Of a DNA stretch of 64,000 nucleotides, positions 22,803-33,303 are shown piece after piece. The stretch covers positions 3,844,001-3,908,000 of the forward strand of contig NC_060021.1 of NCBI RefSeq assembly GCF_021134715.1. Direction: 5' to 3'. This stretch comes from Daphnia pulex (Eukaryota; Arthropoda; Branchiopoda; Diplostraca; Daphniidae). Below the pieces are notes generated by a model, which was given only the letters and a program-made list of their open reading frames with translations, did no database searches and was not told the origin of the DNA. The translations under genes were made by a program, and so were the position numbers. Position 1 is the stretch's first letter, and the number at the start of each line of letters is the position of its first letter.

Positions 22803-23310
22803 CATGGTGAATGAAATCTATTGCTCTATTTTAAACTCTTCTTCTCATGACTTTATACCCGACTAAAGCTTGCATTGTAGAGTGCACACTCACGATATGG
22901 CTTCTTTAGCTGATGATTGTTGAATCTACTGAACATTTACAGCGTAGGGTGCACACGCATCATGTTCATTTTCTTGTGGAGCTACTGTTCCAGGTTCAGG
23001 TGTAATCTATCATTGATTCCCCTCTGCTGATGTTTATGGACTTCTTCCCCATCCAGCGCAAGTCATTTCCCACATTCCTAAAACCAAAGGGCAATGTCGA
23101 TTGGCTAAAGAAGAAAGTCTCTTAAGGGCTATATCACCTGCACAACAACCGCAGTCGCCATTGATCCCCCCTGTCTGTTGACTTCTTCCGGATACAGCAT
23201 TGCGAATTTTTCAGATTGTCAGAGTGTAAATTTCATTCACAAGGAATATGGCCTTTGCAAAAATGAAAAATATGCATCTGATTGATAGTCTTTCTAAAAA
23301 AATACTTCCC

Positions 23311-23383
23311 CGTTTCCAACCAGGATCAAACTGAGGTCCTTCAGCGTGTTAGGCCGATGTGAGAACCACCGCACTATGGAAAC
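23311..23383 (-). tRNA. tRNA-Val(AAC)-like, second cassette, T4
   Basis: 73 nt; anticodon loop CTAACAC is the canonical tRNA-Val one with GCC before it. The A box is damaged (GCGGTGGTTCTCACA) and the T arm reads TTTGATC, so transcription is doubtful. Confidence 0.68.
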
Positions 23384-23479
23384 TTCATGCCAATAAAGAA
23401 TTTTTCTGAAATGACTACAAAATAATAACGATGGTCTCCCAACATCTTAATTAAATCTACAATATTTGCAAATATGTAA

Positions 23480-23552
23480 CGCCCATCGGGGGGCTCGAAC
23501 CCCCGACTCTAAGATTAAGAGTCCCATGTTCTTCCGACTGAACTAGCCAGGC
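23480..23552 (-). tRNA. tRNA-Lys(CTT)-like, second cassette, T4
   Basis: 73 nt. Acceptor and T arm close to the main copies, anticodon CTT. D-arm changes (TAGTTCAGTCGGAAGAAC) weaken the A box. Confidence 0.74.
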
Positions 23553-23589
23553 TTACATATATGTTCTATTCCAATGCCATCAACCAAGT

Positions 23590-25538
23590 TTTATTGACGA
23601 TGGGATTTTTTTTTCAACCAATAGGAATCGTGGAAAATAAAAATGGTCAGTAATGATGAATTATCATTATCCAAGCTAAAACTGGTAGATTTACATTATG
23701 GCAAATGTAACGAACGATGGTTTGCATCGTTTTTATGCTTTAAACATGAACCAATGTGACATTCATATCTTTTATTTGCTTTTTAAAAAGTAAACGTCGG
23801 ACATTTTGAAAAAATTTTCAGCATTTCAACATTTCAAACATAGATGGTACCATTTTCTAAGTAAACAATAGTAACTAGACTGAATTGTAAGTTTCAAACG
23901 GTGGAAACAAGCTTTGGAAAGTGGAACATTTTACTACTTTCGGTCCTGGCTATGATGAGTCAGAGAAAGGGGATTGGAAAGGCTGGATCCATTCGGCTAC
24001 AGAGGGATATATAGCCAGTATGTAGGCCGTGATGGTAATAGGCCATTCTTTCATTACAGGACTTTCTGAAAATGAAACATTTCCTAAAGTTCTTAACACT
24101 GTATTCAACTAAACTTAAGCTAACTTTAAATGACGAAGGTGCCCAAGGGGCTCTATTAAGGACATGCTGAGAATCTATTTCGTGTTGTACTGCGATACCC
24201 TTGCAATAAAATTCTAGTTTTTATAACTGTGTCTGACTTCGACCGATCTAATAATTTCACTGTTTTCTCGACCCGTTTTATTACCATCCCTTGCTTTTGA
24301 AACTCAACTGAAGCATTGGTCAGGCGAGAATATATTAATTCCTGATGACGCGTACTATGAGACAGAAACAAGTATATACAAGTAAAAGACAGTCTAGACA
24401 AATATTATTTCTTTCATTTAGCCTATTTTTTCCACGGTATAGTTTCACTGAGTCGTAAATGAAAATTACATATATTCTTTTGACTTTTGTAGTCAATAAA
24501 CTTGACCGGCCCAAATATCTTGAATCGTTCTTCAAAGTTAGCGCGACTTTGTGCTCATCGAAAACGCCTTACAGACTGTAAGGCGTTTTCGATGACGTAA
24601 GTTACAGTACAATATGCTACTCTCTAGAACTCATTCTACGTCGCTATATTGAATATAAAAACGAAAAGTTAACAACAAACTTTCTTCATTAAAACATTGG
24701 AAAATTAAACAAAGCAAAAGAAGGTTTTATGTTGTAATATATATTTTAGAATCATGGGAGCTTCACTAAGGCCGTAGACATTCTTAAAAATGAAGAAAAA
24801 TAGTCTTTATCATTCTCTTGACCTTAACATTTTCGAAAGAGAAATTGGTGAATTTTCAAAAGATTCTCCAATCGTACATCACAATACATTTTATTAGTGA
24901 GTGCAATGTTCTATTCCTCGAAAGAATCCAACGTCATGTTTCTTGCTCTTTTGATTTTTTTTCAATTAGATCACCAATTTAAATGTAAACACAAACTTCG
25001 TCATTAAGATCTTCCAAAATGTCGTAATCTCCCTATGAGATTTCTGACTTATCACTGGCTGAAATTACATTATTGAGAAAATAAAAAACTTCACAAATGC
25101 ATTTTCTTTTTTCGTTAATTGTTCAATTTTCTTTAAAAAAAATGAAAAATTCCTGATGGACGTGCCTTCAGTTACACTGTGAGAAGGAATTAATCCTTAA
25201 ATTCAGCAATAATTTCTTAACTCAAAATAGATTTAATTACTACTTACTACTTTACTACTACTACTACTGCATATCTTCACCAACGTTGATCAAAATGGAC
25301 CACAGAAGTTCTATCTGGTTCTTGATCTTGATCGCAGATCATCACTCGTTCACGATCAGCAAAAAGGGATCAAACAAAACAAGATATTTATGGAATCGGG
25401 GGTTCCACACGCAGCTCCCTGCTCCCTATACTTGCAACATATGGGTCGTATCTCCCTCATCAAAAAATTTCATCCATGGAAAACCCTTCGTTAAATCTTT
25501 CGAGTCAAACTCAAAACTCATCTGTTTAGACTCGTATA
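23590..25538. other. Long-unit block A, no recognisable gene
   Basis: AT-rich sequence after the second Val/Lys pair. It has short ORFs on both strands (for example 24156-24401 minus, 25286-25600 plus) without family motifs or splice structure, and a (TAC)n-like run near 25240-25268. Homologous stretches: about 39371-41283 and 54327-56240. Confidence 0.6.
24555..24595. repeat. 20-bp-arm palindrome unique to T4
   Basis: TCATCGAAAACGCCTTACAG, one base, then its exact complement. T5 and T6 have only the first arm followed by TACAATATG, so about 33 bases were added in T4 and created the palindrome. Confidence 0.9.
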
Positions 25539-26351
25539 GGGGAGAGTGGGGCGACTGGCTCACTCTTTTTTCTCTTAGCTTCCATTCCATTATTTTCTAA
25601 CGTATTTAGATCCAAAGAGAATCCTTCCTGCTCTAAATGGTGATTTTTTCAATCCGATCTAAATAAATTAAGACTAGGTTATTGCCGATTTAAAAAAAAA
25701 AAAGAGAGCAAACCCGCCCCAGATACTTGCTCACTTGCTCACACCACCAGGGTGTCTCGGCCCCTGTATTTCTTACGGAAAACCCGTTGACTGACAGTAG
25801 AAACTTAAAATTAAAAAAAAAAAAACAATAATGTAACTCCCCAACGGAATATCAATTAAAAAGCTTAAATAAGTATGTTAGTTGACTAAAAACACGAAAA
25901 AAGTCGAACACAAATAATTTTACTGCTATCATATGCAATTTTATGTGAGCAAAAAGCCCCGACACTGTGTGGCCGATGCGCTCCCAACAAAGGGGTCTTA
26001 GTATATTATTGAATATCTCTTATTTAAACTATTGTGAATATTAAACAAACTAAACAGGCTTAAAGAAGAGATAACGAAGAGTATTTTCCATATTATTTTA
26101 TAATTTTAAAGTAATCGGGAAAGCCGATACTTGATTCGAAAGTCAAAGTAGGACGACCCAATTTTAAGATGAAAAATTGATTTTACTTTTCATTCCTTAA
26201 CCATTCGTCGTACTACCATGAAATTTGGTTTTAAGATGCGCATTACTAACATCTACATCTCCTAATTTTTTGAATATTTTATTGCAATTCTAACGCATCA
26301 AGAAATCAATTGAGCCTACCGACCCGAACGCCAGATCGTCCCACTCTCCCC
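25539..26351. mobile_element. TA-flanked inverted-repeat element, 813 bp (T4)
   Basis: Ends are GGGGAGAGTGGGGCGACTGG and the inverse of GGGGAGAGTGGGACGATCTG, both next to TA. No transposase is seen inside, so a non-autonomous DNA element is likely. The interior contains poly(A) runs and a short motif TTGCTCACTTGCTCACACC; nothing else recognised. Confidence 0.75.
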
Positions 26352-26578
26352 TACCCAATTTACGATGGTATTTACCGCTTTTGATCAACAGTTTTGAGAA
26401 AAATTCACATGGAAAATGTGATACAAGCTCTTGGTTATATTCTCTGTTCTTTAGCGATGAGTTGAGGATTAGTACGAGTTCACTGGAAATAAAAGAAAAA
26501 TGTTTTTTAAAAATACGATTTGACATTTCCCACCCCTAAAATTTGTTTTATCCATTTGATCTGCTATCATATGTGTAT

Positions 26579-26650
26579 GACTGCGTGGCGCAACGGTAGC
26601 GCGTCTGACTCCAGATCAGAAGGTTGCGTGTTCAAATCACGTCGTGTTCA
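26579..26650 (+). tRNA. tRNA-Trp(CCA), T4
   Basis: 72 nt matching eukaryotic tRNA-Trp almost base for base from GTGGCGCAACGGTAGCGCG through loop CTCCAGA to TTCAAATCACG. One mismatch in the acceptor stem (GACTGCG with CGTGTTC). Confidence 0.87.
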
Positions 26651-26718
26651 TTAGTTTTAAAAAATTAATAAAAAATTATTTTAACGGTTCAGATTTTAAA
26701 CATGGGAACGTTTATCCA

Positions 26719-26815
26719 AATATAATAAAAGAACAAGCTTTTGGGGGAGGAGCCTGTGTCTGTCACGGATAATGTGTCAACACAGGCTCCTCCCCCAAAA
26801 GCTTTTATTATATAT
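26719..26815. repeat. Strong fold-back hairpin, T4
   Basis: Perfect 25-bp arms at 26735-26759 and 26780-26804 (core GGGGGAGGAGCC / GGCTCCTCCCCC) with a 20-nt loop; the outer TATAATAAAAG sequences pair further with a 5-nt bulge. Same structure at 42475-42544 and 57432-57501. Confidence 0.9.
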
Positions 26816-26849
26816 GGAACTTGCCCAAACATGCCAAAACAAATCACCA

Positions 26850-26945
26850 TCAGATGTCGTCGCCGTGATGACGCAATCTTTGATGACGCAACAACCAGCA
26901 TCACAACCAGATGTCTATAGCATCGCAGTGATGACGAAATCTTCA
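26850..26945. promoter_or_regulatory. Cluster of three TGATGACG motifs
   Basis: GTGATGACGCAATC, TTGATGACGCAAC and GTGATGACGAAATC follow the hairpin. TGATGACG resembles a CRE/ATF half-palindrome with flank, so these could be bZIP sites, or simply part of an old repeat. Also in T5 and T6. Confidence 0.3.
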
Positions 26946-27094
26946 ATAAGGTAGTCACTGGGCAGATTCCCACGATAAAATCTATTACGGACAGATGATT
27001 AAGCTACAGAAAAGCGAATAGCAAAACAGTCCGACTTTACGCAGGACAAAAGTTCCCCGGATTTGACTGGGGACTCGTTAAAAGTATAATTAAA

Positions 27095-27212
27095 CATAAG
27101 GAATGCGAATTAGTTTTAGAGGAACTTGTTGTGTTTTTTAATTTGATATTAATTTTCATGTACACTAGATTTCTTTTCCCCACGAAATACAATAGTGAAA
27201 GCATTCCTTATG
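27095..27212. repeat. 118-bp segment with 12-bp inverted ends
   Basis: CATAAGGAATGC at 27095-27106 and its complement at 27201-27212. Could be a miniature element; no clear target duplication. In T6 the right end has one change. Confidence 0.5.
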
Positions 27213-27309
27213 ATTGATAATATATTATATGCAACAATAAAATGACAAAATAATAATGTAAAAATACAGTTATAATTTTCTAGAACACGATTCCATAATT
27301 AAAGCTGTC

Positions 27310-27528
27310 ATGGAAGTATATACAGGCTGGTTTTCCCTGTCCCTCTTTCTTTCTCTTCTTTTCTCCGTTCATTTCACGGAAATATTCGAAAATATCAGAT
27401 ACCAGAAATTGGATAAGCAATGCTATATCCTAAACGCCAATACACATAAAAACAGGTTATACTTTTCATGCAAATGCAGAGACTGGCAGCTAAAATGTTG
27501 TAAAAATTCAAAAGGGCTATTCTTCTAA
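27310..27528 (+). CDS. Small ORF, possible secreted Cys-rich peptide (T4)
   Basis: 72 codons from ATG. Residues 7-20 are strongly hydrophobic (WFSLSLFLSLLFSV), like a signal peptide, and the C-terminal half has five Cys ending in CKCRDWQLKCC. Identical ORFs occur at 43050-43268 and 58007-58225. The copies are too young for their conservation to count as evidence of coding, and no introns, promoter or family match are seen. Confidence 0.25.
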   Translation: MEVYTGWFSLSLFLSLLFSVHFTEIFENIRYQKLDKQCYILNANTHKNRLYFSCKCRDWQLKCCKNSKGLFF

Positions 27529-28028
27529 AAATATTCTTAATTTCCCTATGAATAGTTTTCGGTGGAGAAGCTACAAGTTATCACGCCTTTTGTTTAATTT
27601 ATATCCAATAAAAACCGTTTTTGCACCACAATGCCCAGCAAAAGGATCTCTTGAAAGAGGAAAATTCTGATTTGCTCGATTCGTCAACTCCCTAAACCGG
27701 GAAGCTTTTTGGGGGAGTTTTTAAAGCCTTATCTTCCCATTTTTGTTGGTCTACCTGTCTATTACATATTGGTTGGCCCTTGGAAGTCACAGCCGGAAAT
27801 CAAAACGTATGCTGTAACGATCTACGTAAGTGAAAACAAGTTTATCTTATATGTTGTTAAAAAGTATCGATTATAGATTTTGTTGATCACGTGAATGCAT
27901 CATGAACATTAGTAGCACCTCCTTTTCAAATAATTTCTTTAATTCTATATTCTTCCGGAGTTTTTAAAAGCCAGCTAAATGAGACTCAAGAGCATCTTGT
28001 GCAAGATTTTGTAGGCGGTAATTGAATA
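27529..28028. other. Long-unit block B, no recognisable gene
   Basis: AT-rich, with no motif or ORF that I recognise up to the 801-bp insertion. Homologous stretches follow 43268 and 58225. Confidence 0.5.
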
Positions 28029-28829
28029 CCCAGATAGGAATTTTTGTCCCAAGGCGGGACCAAAGCCGTGCGGCTGGTGCGGTGGGCACAGGGGAATCTC
28101 TAAGATGTCCCATTGCGAGCCCTTATTTGAATACGTTACTCATTTTTCATCTTGTCGGATACGTCATTTTTTACTCCCTCTCGTAGAAGTCTCTGATGCG
28201 TCCCGTTTTTATTTTTTGGCTCCTTCTCGACACTTAGAAAATTTCGGAGAAACTGTCTTTGTCATTTCGCGGCAAAGTTTGATTCTAAAATCTTATTATT
28301 ACCTTTATCTTCGAATTTATATACATGAATTCGTGGCCCATCTGTATAGTACTGGCTTCTCACCACGACGATCCGGGTTCGATCCCCTGTCCAGGATTCA
28401 TATTTCTACAACAATGCTGTTAGTACGCTGTAGATTTATGTAGTGTTTCCGGTAACCCTTTGCATACTTTGACAAATAAACTTGTCGTCCGAACCGGATA
28501 TCCGGATCAGCGTTCGTGAAAAATTGTCGGCACAGCAAACACTCATAAGAAAAAGAAGAGGAAAGAAAAAAGGAACGAAATTCAGAGTCCAGAAAAAGAT
28601 TTATTATTCATGACATCTTGAGATCCTTTTTCCGTACCAAGTACGTCTAAAGTCCATCCAATGGGACGGGATAAGGATCGCTATGAGATCTCGTCGAAGC
28701 GGACATTGGCCATACGTAAAAGACGTCCTTGGAATGTAAACTTGGGAATCTGCTATGTGCCAAGTACATCTCAGACGTCTCAAAGTGACGTATTTCGGAC
28801 GTCTATGGGACTGCAGTGTGCTATCTGGG
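28029..28829. mobile_element. 801-bp inserted element with CCCAGATAG ends, only in T4
   Basis: Starts CCCAGATAG and ends CTATCTGGG, with TA on both sides. T5 and T6 have the uninterrupted site TTGAATAGCGG with a single TA, so this is an insertion with TA duplication. It contains a tRNA-like stretch with a good B box (GGGTTCGATCCCC near 28375) and no transposase. Non-autonomous; superfamily unclear. Confidence 0.85.
28331..28398 (+). other. tRNA-like sequence inside the 801-bp element
   Basis: Reads GTGGCCCATCTGTATAGTAC, then CTTCTCACCACG and a canonical B box GGGTTCGATCC. It resembles the 3' half of tRNA-Glu or the head of a tRNA-derived SINE. The acceptor stem does not close. Confidence 0.4.
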
Positions 28830-28831
28830 TA

Positions 28832-29890
28832 GCGGTTAGAGAACCCTACCGGGAACTAAAGAGTTAATGCTTGTCTTATACTTGCCCATCCAATTTTGTC
28901 TATTTAAACATAATTGTTCTATCAGGCTCGCACGAATGCAATGATATGTAAAGCAAAATGTACCCTTTTCAAAAACATAGCTTTTGAAACTCACTTCACT
29001 ACATTTTTCTATTTCATTCACTAATGCACGTAATTCCAATTACTTTGTAATCAAGGAAATATTTTATTTCATAGAAATAGGTTCAAAGTAAGCGGTGGGT
29101 TAACATCCATATAAGCTCCGTTTTAGTTAGCTGTTGGTTAACACCACGCGCCCGAGCAGAATCTTTCTGTCCAAGAACCATTTAGTTTGGAAAAAAATAG
29201 GAAAAAAATGAATATTTTAACTGTTGGGAAACCGTTCACTTTTGCGTTTTTATTGATGTGAAAAAGACGAATAAAATTTTGAAAGTTTAATGGCAAATGT
29301 GGTAATAAATACTTTAAGATATTAACATACACTCGTTCAAAAGAGGGCTACTTAGCGCTACTTATACCATGCGTAACGGAAAGCGCAACTTATAAGTTGA
29401 GGTACGCTTCTTACGAAGTAACTGATAGTAACCTTCGCAACCGCCGATTATTGTTAGATGGGCAGCTTGTTCAACGGTTTTTGACAAAAAAAAATTTTGT
29501 TTGGGAAGCAGAAACGCTGTGCACTAACCACTACACCGATACATATGACTAATTTTACTAACTCTACTTTGGTTTTTCCATTAACTACAGAAATGCAGAT
29601 GCACCTTAGCCCTCTCGTCTTTGTAAAACATGTACATTATATAGATTTCAAAAATGCCAACTTAGAATGCTTTCCCGCGTATTTTCCAAGACAAAACTAC
29701 TTTACTGTTTTTCTTCGACCGTTTCTCAGCGCACACACTCGTTTCATGTATGAAAAAGATAGTAGTTATGCACTATACTATCCAAACAGAAAACAAATCA
29801 ATTCAAACAAATTTTATTACTTATTCATGTGTACATTTAAACATGTTTAAAAACACATAAAAAGTAAATTATTTTTTTTTATTGTATGCC
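28832..29890. other. Long-unit block C, 3' of the transposase, no recognisable gene
   Basis: Contains the palindrome AACTTATAAGTT near 29387, a tRNA-half-like fragment and an ORF (29497-29850, plus) without recognised motifs. T6 has lost about 250 bp here (junction near 59516), showing that the ORF is dispensable. Confidence 0.5.
29499..29547 (-). other. tRNA 5'-half-like fragment
   Basis: On the minus strand ATCGGTGTAGTGGTTAGTGC resembles a tRNA D arm with A box, followed by ACAGCGTTTCTGCTTCCC; no B box follows. Also near 44436-44484 and 59393-59441. Confidence 0.35.
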
Positions 29891-32613
29891 TTAATGCCAC
29901 TCTTGATTTTCATCTCCAAGATTTGGTTTACCCTGAGGTCTTCGCGGGAACACTTGGATTTTAGCAGTAACACTGGTTATTTGCCACTTTTCAATAAATT
30001 CGGACAGATTTGAAACAAGATAAATACCGTTGTCAGAGGAGAGGTAGGGTTTCACAATACAGGTTATAAACAAAGAAATTTTCGACCAAAGATTACTGAG
30101 CGTGAATAATTGATATCATCATGCAAGAAATCTGTACATACTATAATTTCACCATTAGACATTGCACACACATTGTCTGGTTTTCGGTTAATTAATTTAT
30201 TCGGTTAAAATTAAAAAAAAACTAACTTTTTGGGACATTTTCCACCTTTGTGAAGATATTGAATGGGGGTACATGCATTTCACCTTCTTTTAGCTTCCAA
30301 CAGAAGCCGAACTTTTTTGTCAATTATTACGCCCGAAGCAGTTGTTGGAAGCTGATATTTCATTTTTTCTACTAGCCTGTTACGAATCTGTTCTATTGGC
30401 AAATTTCCGCTTCTTAACGCCCTACGAAAAAAAAAATAGAAAACTTTCGTATTGAAATGCGCTTATTTTCTCCACGCCGCATTTGTACTTGGCGACATCC
30501 TGGGTTATGTGATTAATTTGGGGGCTCACAAAGCGACAAGGGATATCCCTTTCTGATAGTCCTACCTCCTACGGCATACATATTTAAAATCTGTTGAGCC
30601 TTAATAGTATTCGATTGAGGAACTGGTTGAGACTCAAAAGATCCCAAGAGTAACATTGAAAATTGAAGCATCATGATGTGGTCAAGGTCAAAACCAGGTA
30701 GAATCCCTTCAAATACCGGGTAAAGGTGGTAGAACAGAAATTGCCTCTTAACATGCATTTTATAGTTGCCACAACCACTCAAGTTCTCCACGTGCCTGTC
30801 AAAATCATTTACCTTCCAAGATTTGTAAACAGCGATTCGAGTATTAACCTCAGCTAGTTCCGTCTTGTTTAATTTCCCTTCACTTGGCACGGAAGCAAAC
30901 CCAACTAATCTACGACCAAAGGCTCCTTCAATCATTGTATGCATGGGGTCTATGACAAATCCTGTTACCATGGGGAAATTAAGGCGAACGAAACGACTAA
31001 TAAGATTGGGATCAAGATGGTCATCATCAGAAAAATCATTCACGTGATAGCTTAGGAAATCAACGTCATTTCGCAGGGGAGCATTAACATTCCGCATTAC
31101 GATTACTTTACTATCGCCGAATTTTTCACCCTTTTGAATACAACGATCGCAAGCCCAGTATCCCGAGTGCCCTTTAGACTGCTTCAGATAAGAGTGCATT
31201 GGGGTGTCGGAAATAACGCAACGAAGGGAGGCAGTGAAGAATCGTTTGCTTTGCAAACTAGATTCTTCAGTTTCAGGAGAAAGACGAATAAATTCGTCGA
31301 TTGTTGGGTTTAGAAAACTATCAATATCATTGGGCTTGCCTTCGCCACAATAAAATCCAATAATAAAGGGAGATGTCTCTTCAAGTTCTCTTGTACCTTC
31401 ATTAGATTCCGAGTTCGGTCGAATGGAATGAATTCTCCCAAGTATAGGAGTGACGAAAGCAGCATCTTTGGCCCGAAATGGTTTTTATTCATCAATAAAG
31501 ACATCTACTTCATAGTGAGGCAAATCATGTTCCAGAACTGGGCTACGATTTTTAGTTAATAATGGTTTTTGGGCTAAGTTTGCTGTAAAAAGTGGGTCAA
31601 ATGCTTCAATCTGGCAATAATAAAAAATTAATTGTATTATTAGGAGCAAGAATATTTTAGGCAATACAATAAAACGTACTCTTTTCATGATCAGCAGATG
31701 CTGGTTCATCAACATATACGTTGACAAATTGAAACAAATCAGCATCGCGGTATACGATGCCAGGAGATGTTCCGCTAAGAGCGCTTTCTAAACCGAAATG
31801 TAAATATTTGTCATCGCCGACCGGACTTGCTGGAGGCAGTTTTGGGGATGATTGTTGTTGGTCATTTGATGGCCAATCAAATCCATCAATTTTTATTAAT
31901 TCTTTAGCTGTATTTGGTAATGTAGAATAGTTTTCTTCTGGTTCATATAGTTTCAATAGCATCAAGAGATATGTCATGTCGCTATGATTTTGATTTGTAT
32001 AAACTGCAAAATGTTGCAATAAGGCAAGCAGAGGCAGATTTCGTTTTTGATACGACTGAGTACCATTAATTGGACTTAAATCGTTTTCCCCAGTTTCAGA
32101 GTCAGTTTCAGAGTCTTGTACATCGTTTTCAATGGTTGGCTCGCGAACCTTTTGAATATAATTGAATGTGAGAATTTAATACGGGTTCAAAACAATATGC
32201 AAGTTGCATCTTACTGAGTCTGTCCAATCTAGTATTGGTGTGTTCTGGTGGGATTCTACTTCATTCTCATCTTCGGGAAGAGTCAACTGCAAGAGATCGA
32301 TGGTGAGATGCTAAATAAGTGACTAGATAACTTGTACTGATTGACTCACTAATTCTGCAGCACTCTGGGTGACATTCCTGTCGGAAATTGCTTTATAGAG
32401 ACCATATTTTTTCACTAAATCCTTGCAATTTTTAATAATATTCCAATTTTTTGTAGGAACTCCTTTTGATACCCAGAGAGCCATGAATTCATTGGCCTTC
32501 CGTTTGAGTTTAGATTAGTAACTTGGCCCTAAATCTTTTAAAGGCCGTTTTCTGTGTCGGCATGAATATCCACCAGCAATTAAGATATTTTCAATTTCCG
32601 AATCAGTATACAT
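29891..32613 (-). pseudogene. CACTA (EnSpm) superfamily transposase, copy 1
   Basis: Multi-exon minus-strand gene. Exon 1 starts MYTDSEIENILIAGGY at 32613. The next exons give DSETDSE, then LLALLQHFAVYTNQNHSD, then KPFRAKDAAFVTPILGR, followed by the catalytic part: FYCGEGKPND, DTPMHSYLKQSKGHSGYW, the Cys pair ACDRC and the FVIDPMH box, matching GH.G...C..C and D.MH of Transposase_21/TNP2 proteins. Downstream come a HITQDV segment and ISAFQYESFL with RRALRSGN, the conserved YPFERYL/LK-YVRN region, and a C-terminal segment ending at 29891. Such enzymes cut and paste their own element. Defects: CAA to TAA in exon 1 near 32515, an in-frame TAA at 31485-31487 shared by all copies, and a frame change after the long exon (30513-31256) that could be a short intron. 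Confidence 0.82.
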
Positions 32614-32823
32614 CCTGACTAATTAATAAATAACATTATTTTGGAGTATTAGGTATTTCAGATATAATTTATTGCTTGAGTCTTTTACCTAAATTTATGC
32701 AATTGAAAAAGAAAAACAAGTTGTTTTGTTTACGAAAAATACTTTACCAATCGATTACGTATCGATTACTTGTAACAAAACAATTTGATAATTACATTAT
32801 TTGCTCTTGGAAGATATTTAGGA

Positions 32824-33113
32824 ATGAACGACAAAAATGTGCACGCATTGCTGATAGCTATTGCCCATATTGCATATTCACACCAGCACACTCTGATTTT
32901 CTTCATCATCACAAGTCACATCTGCCTGTCTTTCAAAAATATTGTAACACCTCGTGCATGGAAAATGGCATCAAATTATTCTCAGTCCCAAGTACTTTCA
33001 ATTTAATTTTTTTTGCTAAGCTTTTAATTTTGCCGTATATTTTATTCTTGTAGTATGGATTAGATGTTAATTTTCGTGAACATCCTGAATGGCAAGGATT
33101 ATACGACGGCGCA
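32824..33113 (+). pseudogene. Plus-strand gene fragment, cut by fusion to BEN element (T4)
   Basis: Same first exon and start of exon 2 as the gene at 63224, reading HPEWQGLYDGA, then abruptly joined at 33114 to the 3' flank of BEN copy 4. About 30 codons of exon 2 remain. Confidence 0.65.
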
Positions 33114-33303
33114 GTCTTTGTATTTTCATCAAACATCTGAACAGATGTTTGATGTTTAACAAGGCATGTTTAAAAACACAGCAGCACATACTCTCTTAAA
33201 ATGTAATAGATAACATTTTAACAGAGTAACACAAAAACAAATCGTGAAAAATAAAAAACAAAATAGTAAAGAAGATTTCGAGACTGGTGAGAGGCGATAT
33301 CTT
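33114..33303. other. Chimeric junction and BEN 3' flank (T4)
   Basis: Left of 33114 the sequence is exon 2 of the plus-strand gene; right of it is the BEN element interior with the two hairpins. In the intact elements this interior is preceded by TTTTCTCTC and the left terminal region. Confidence 0.85.

Noticed and set aside
29607-29625. 14-bp identity CTCTCGTCTTTGTA between block C and the interior of the BEN element at about 4551
   Set aside because: Too short to claim a shared element or recombination site; likely chance in AT-rich DNA, though it overlaps the chimeric junction motif.
32676-33053. Cys/His-rich plus-strand frame (CARIADSYCPYC...HHHKSH) that looks like a zinc finger
   Set aside because: The alternative frame (MNDKNVHALL...) has the right phase for the downstream exon; the Cys/His pattern is probably a frame shadow. 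Left open but not annotated as a zinc finger.
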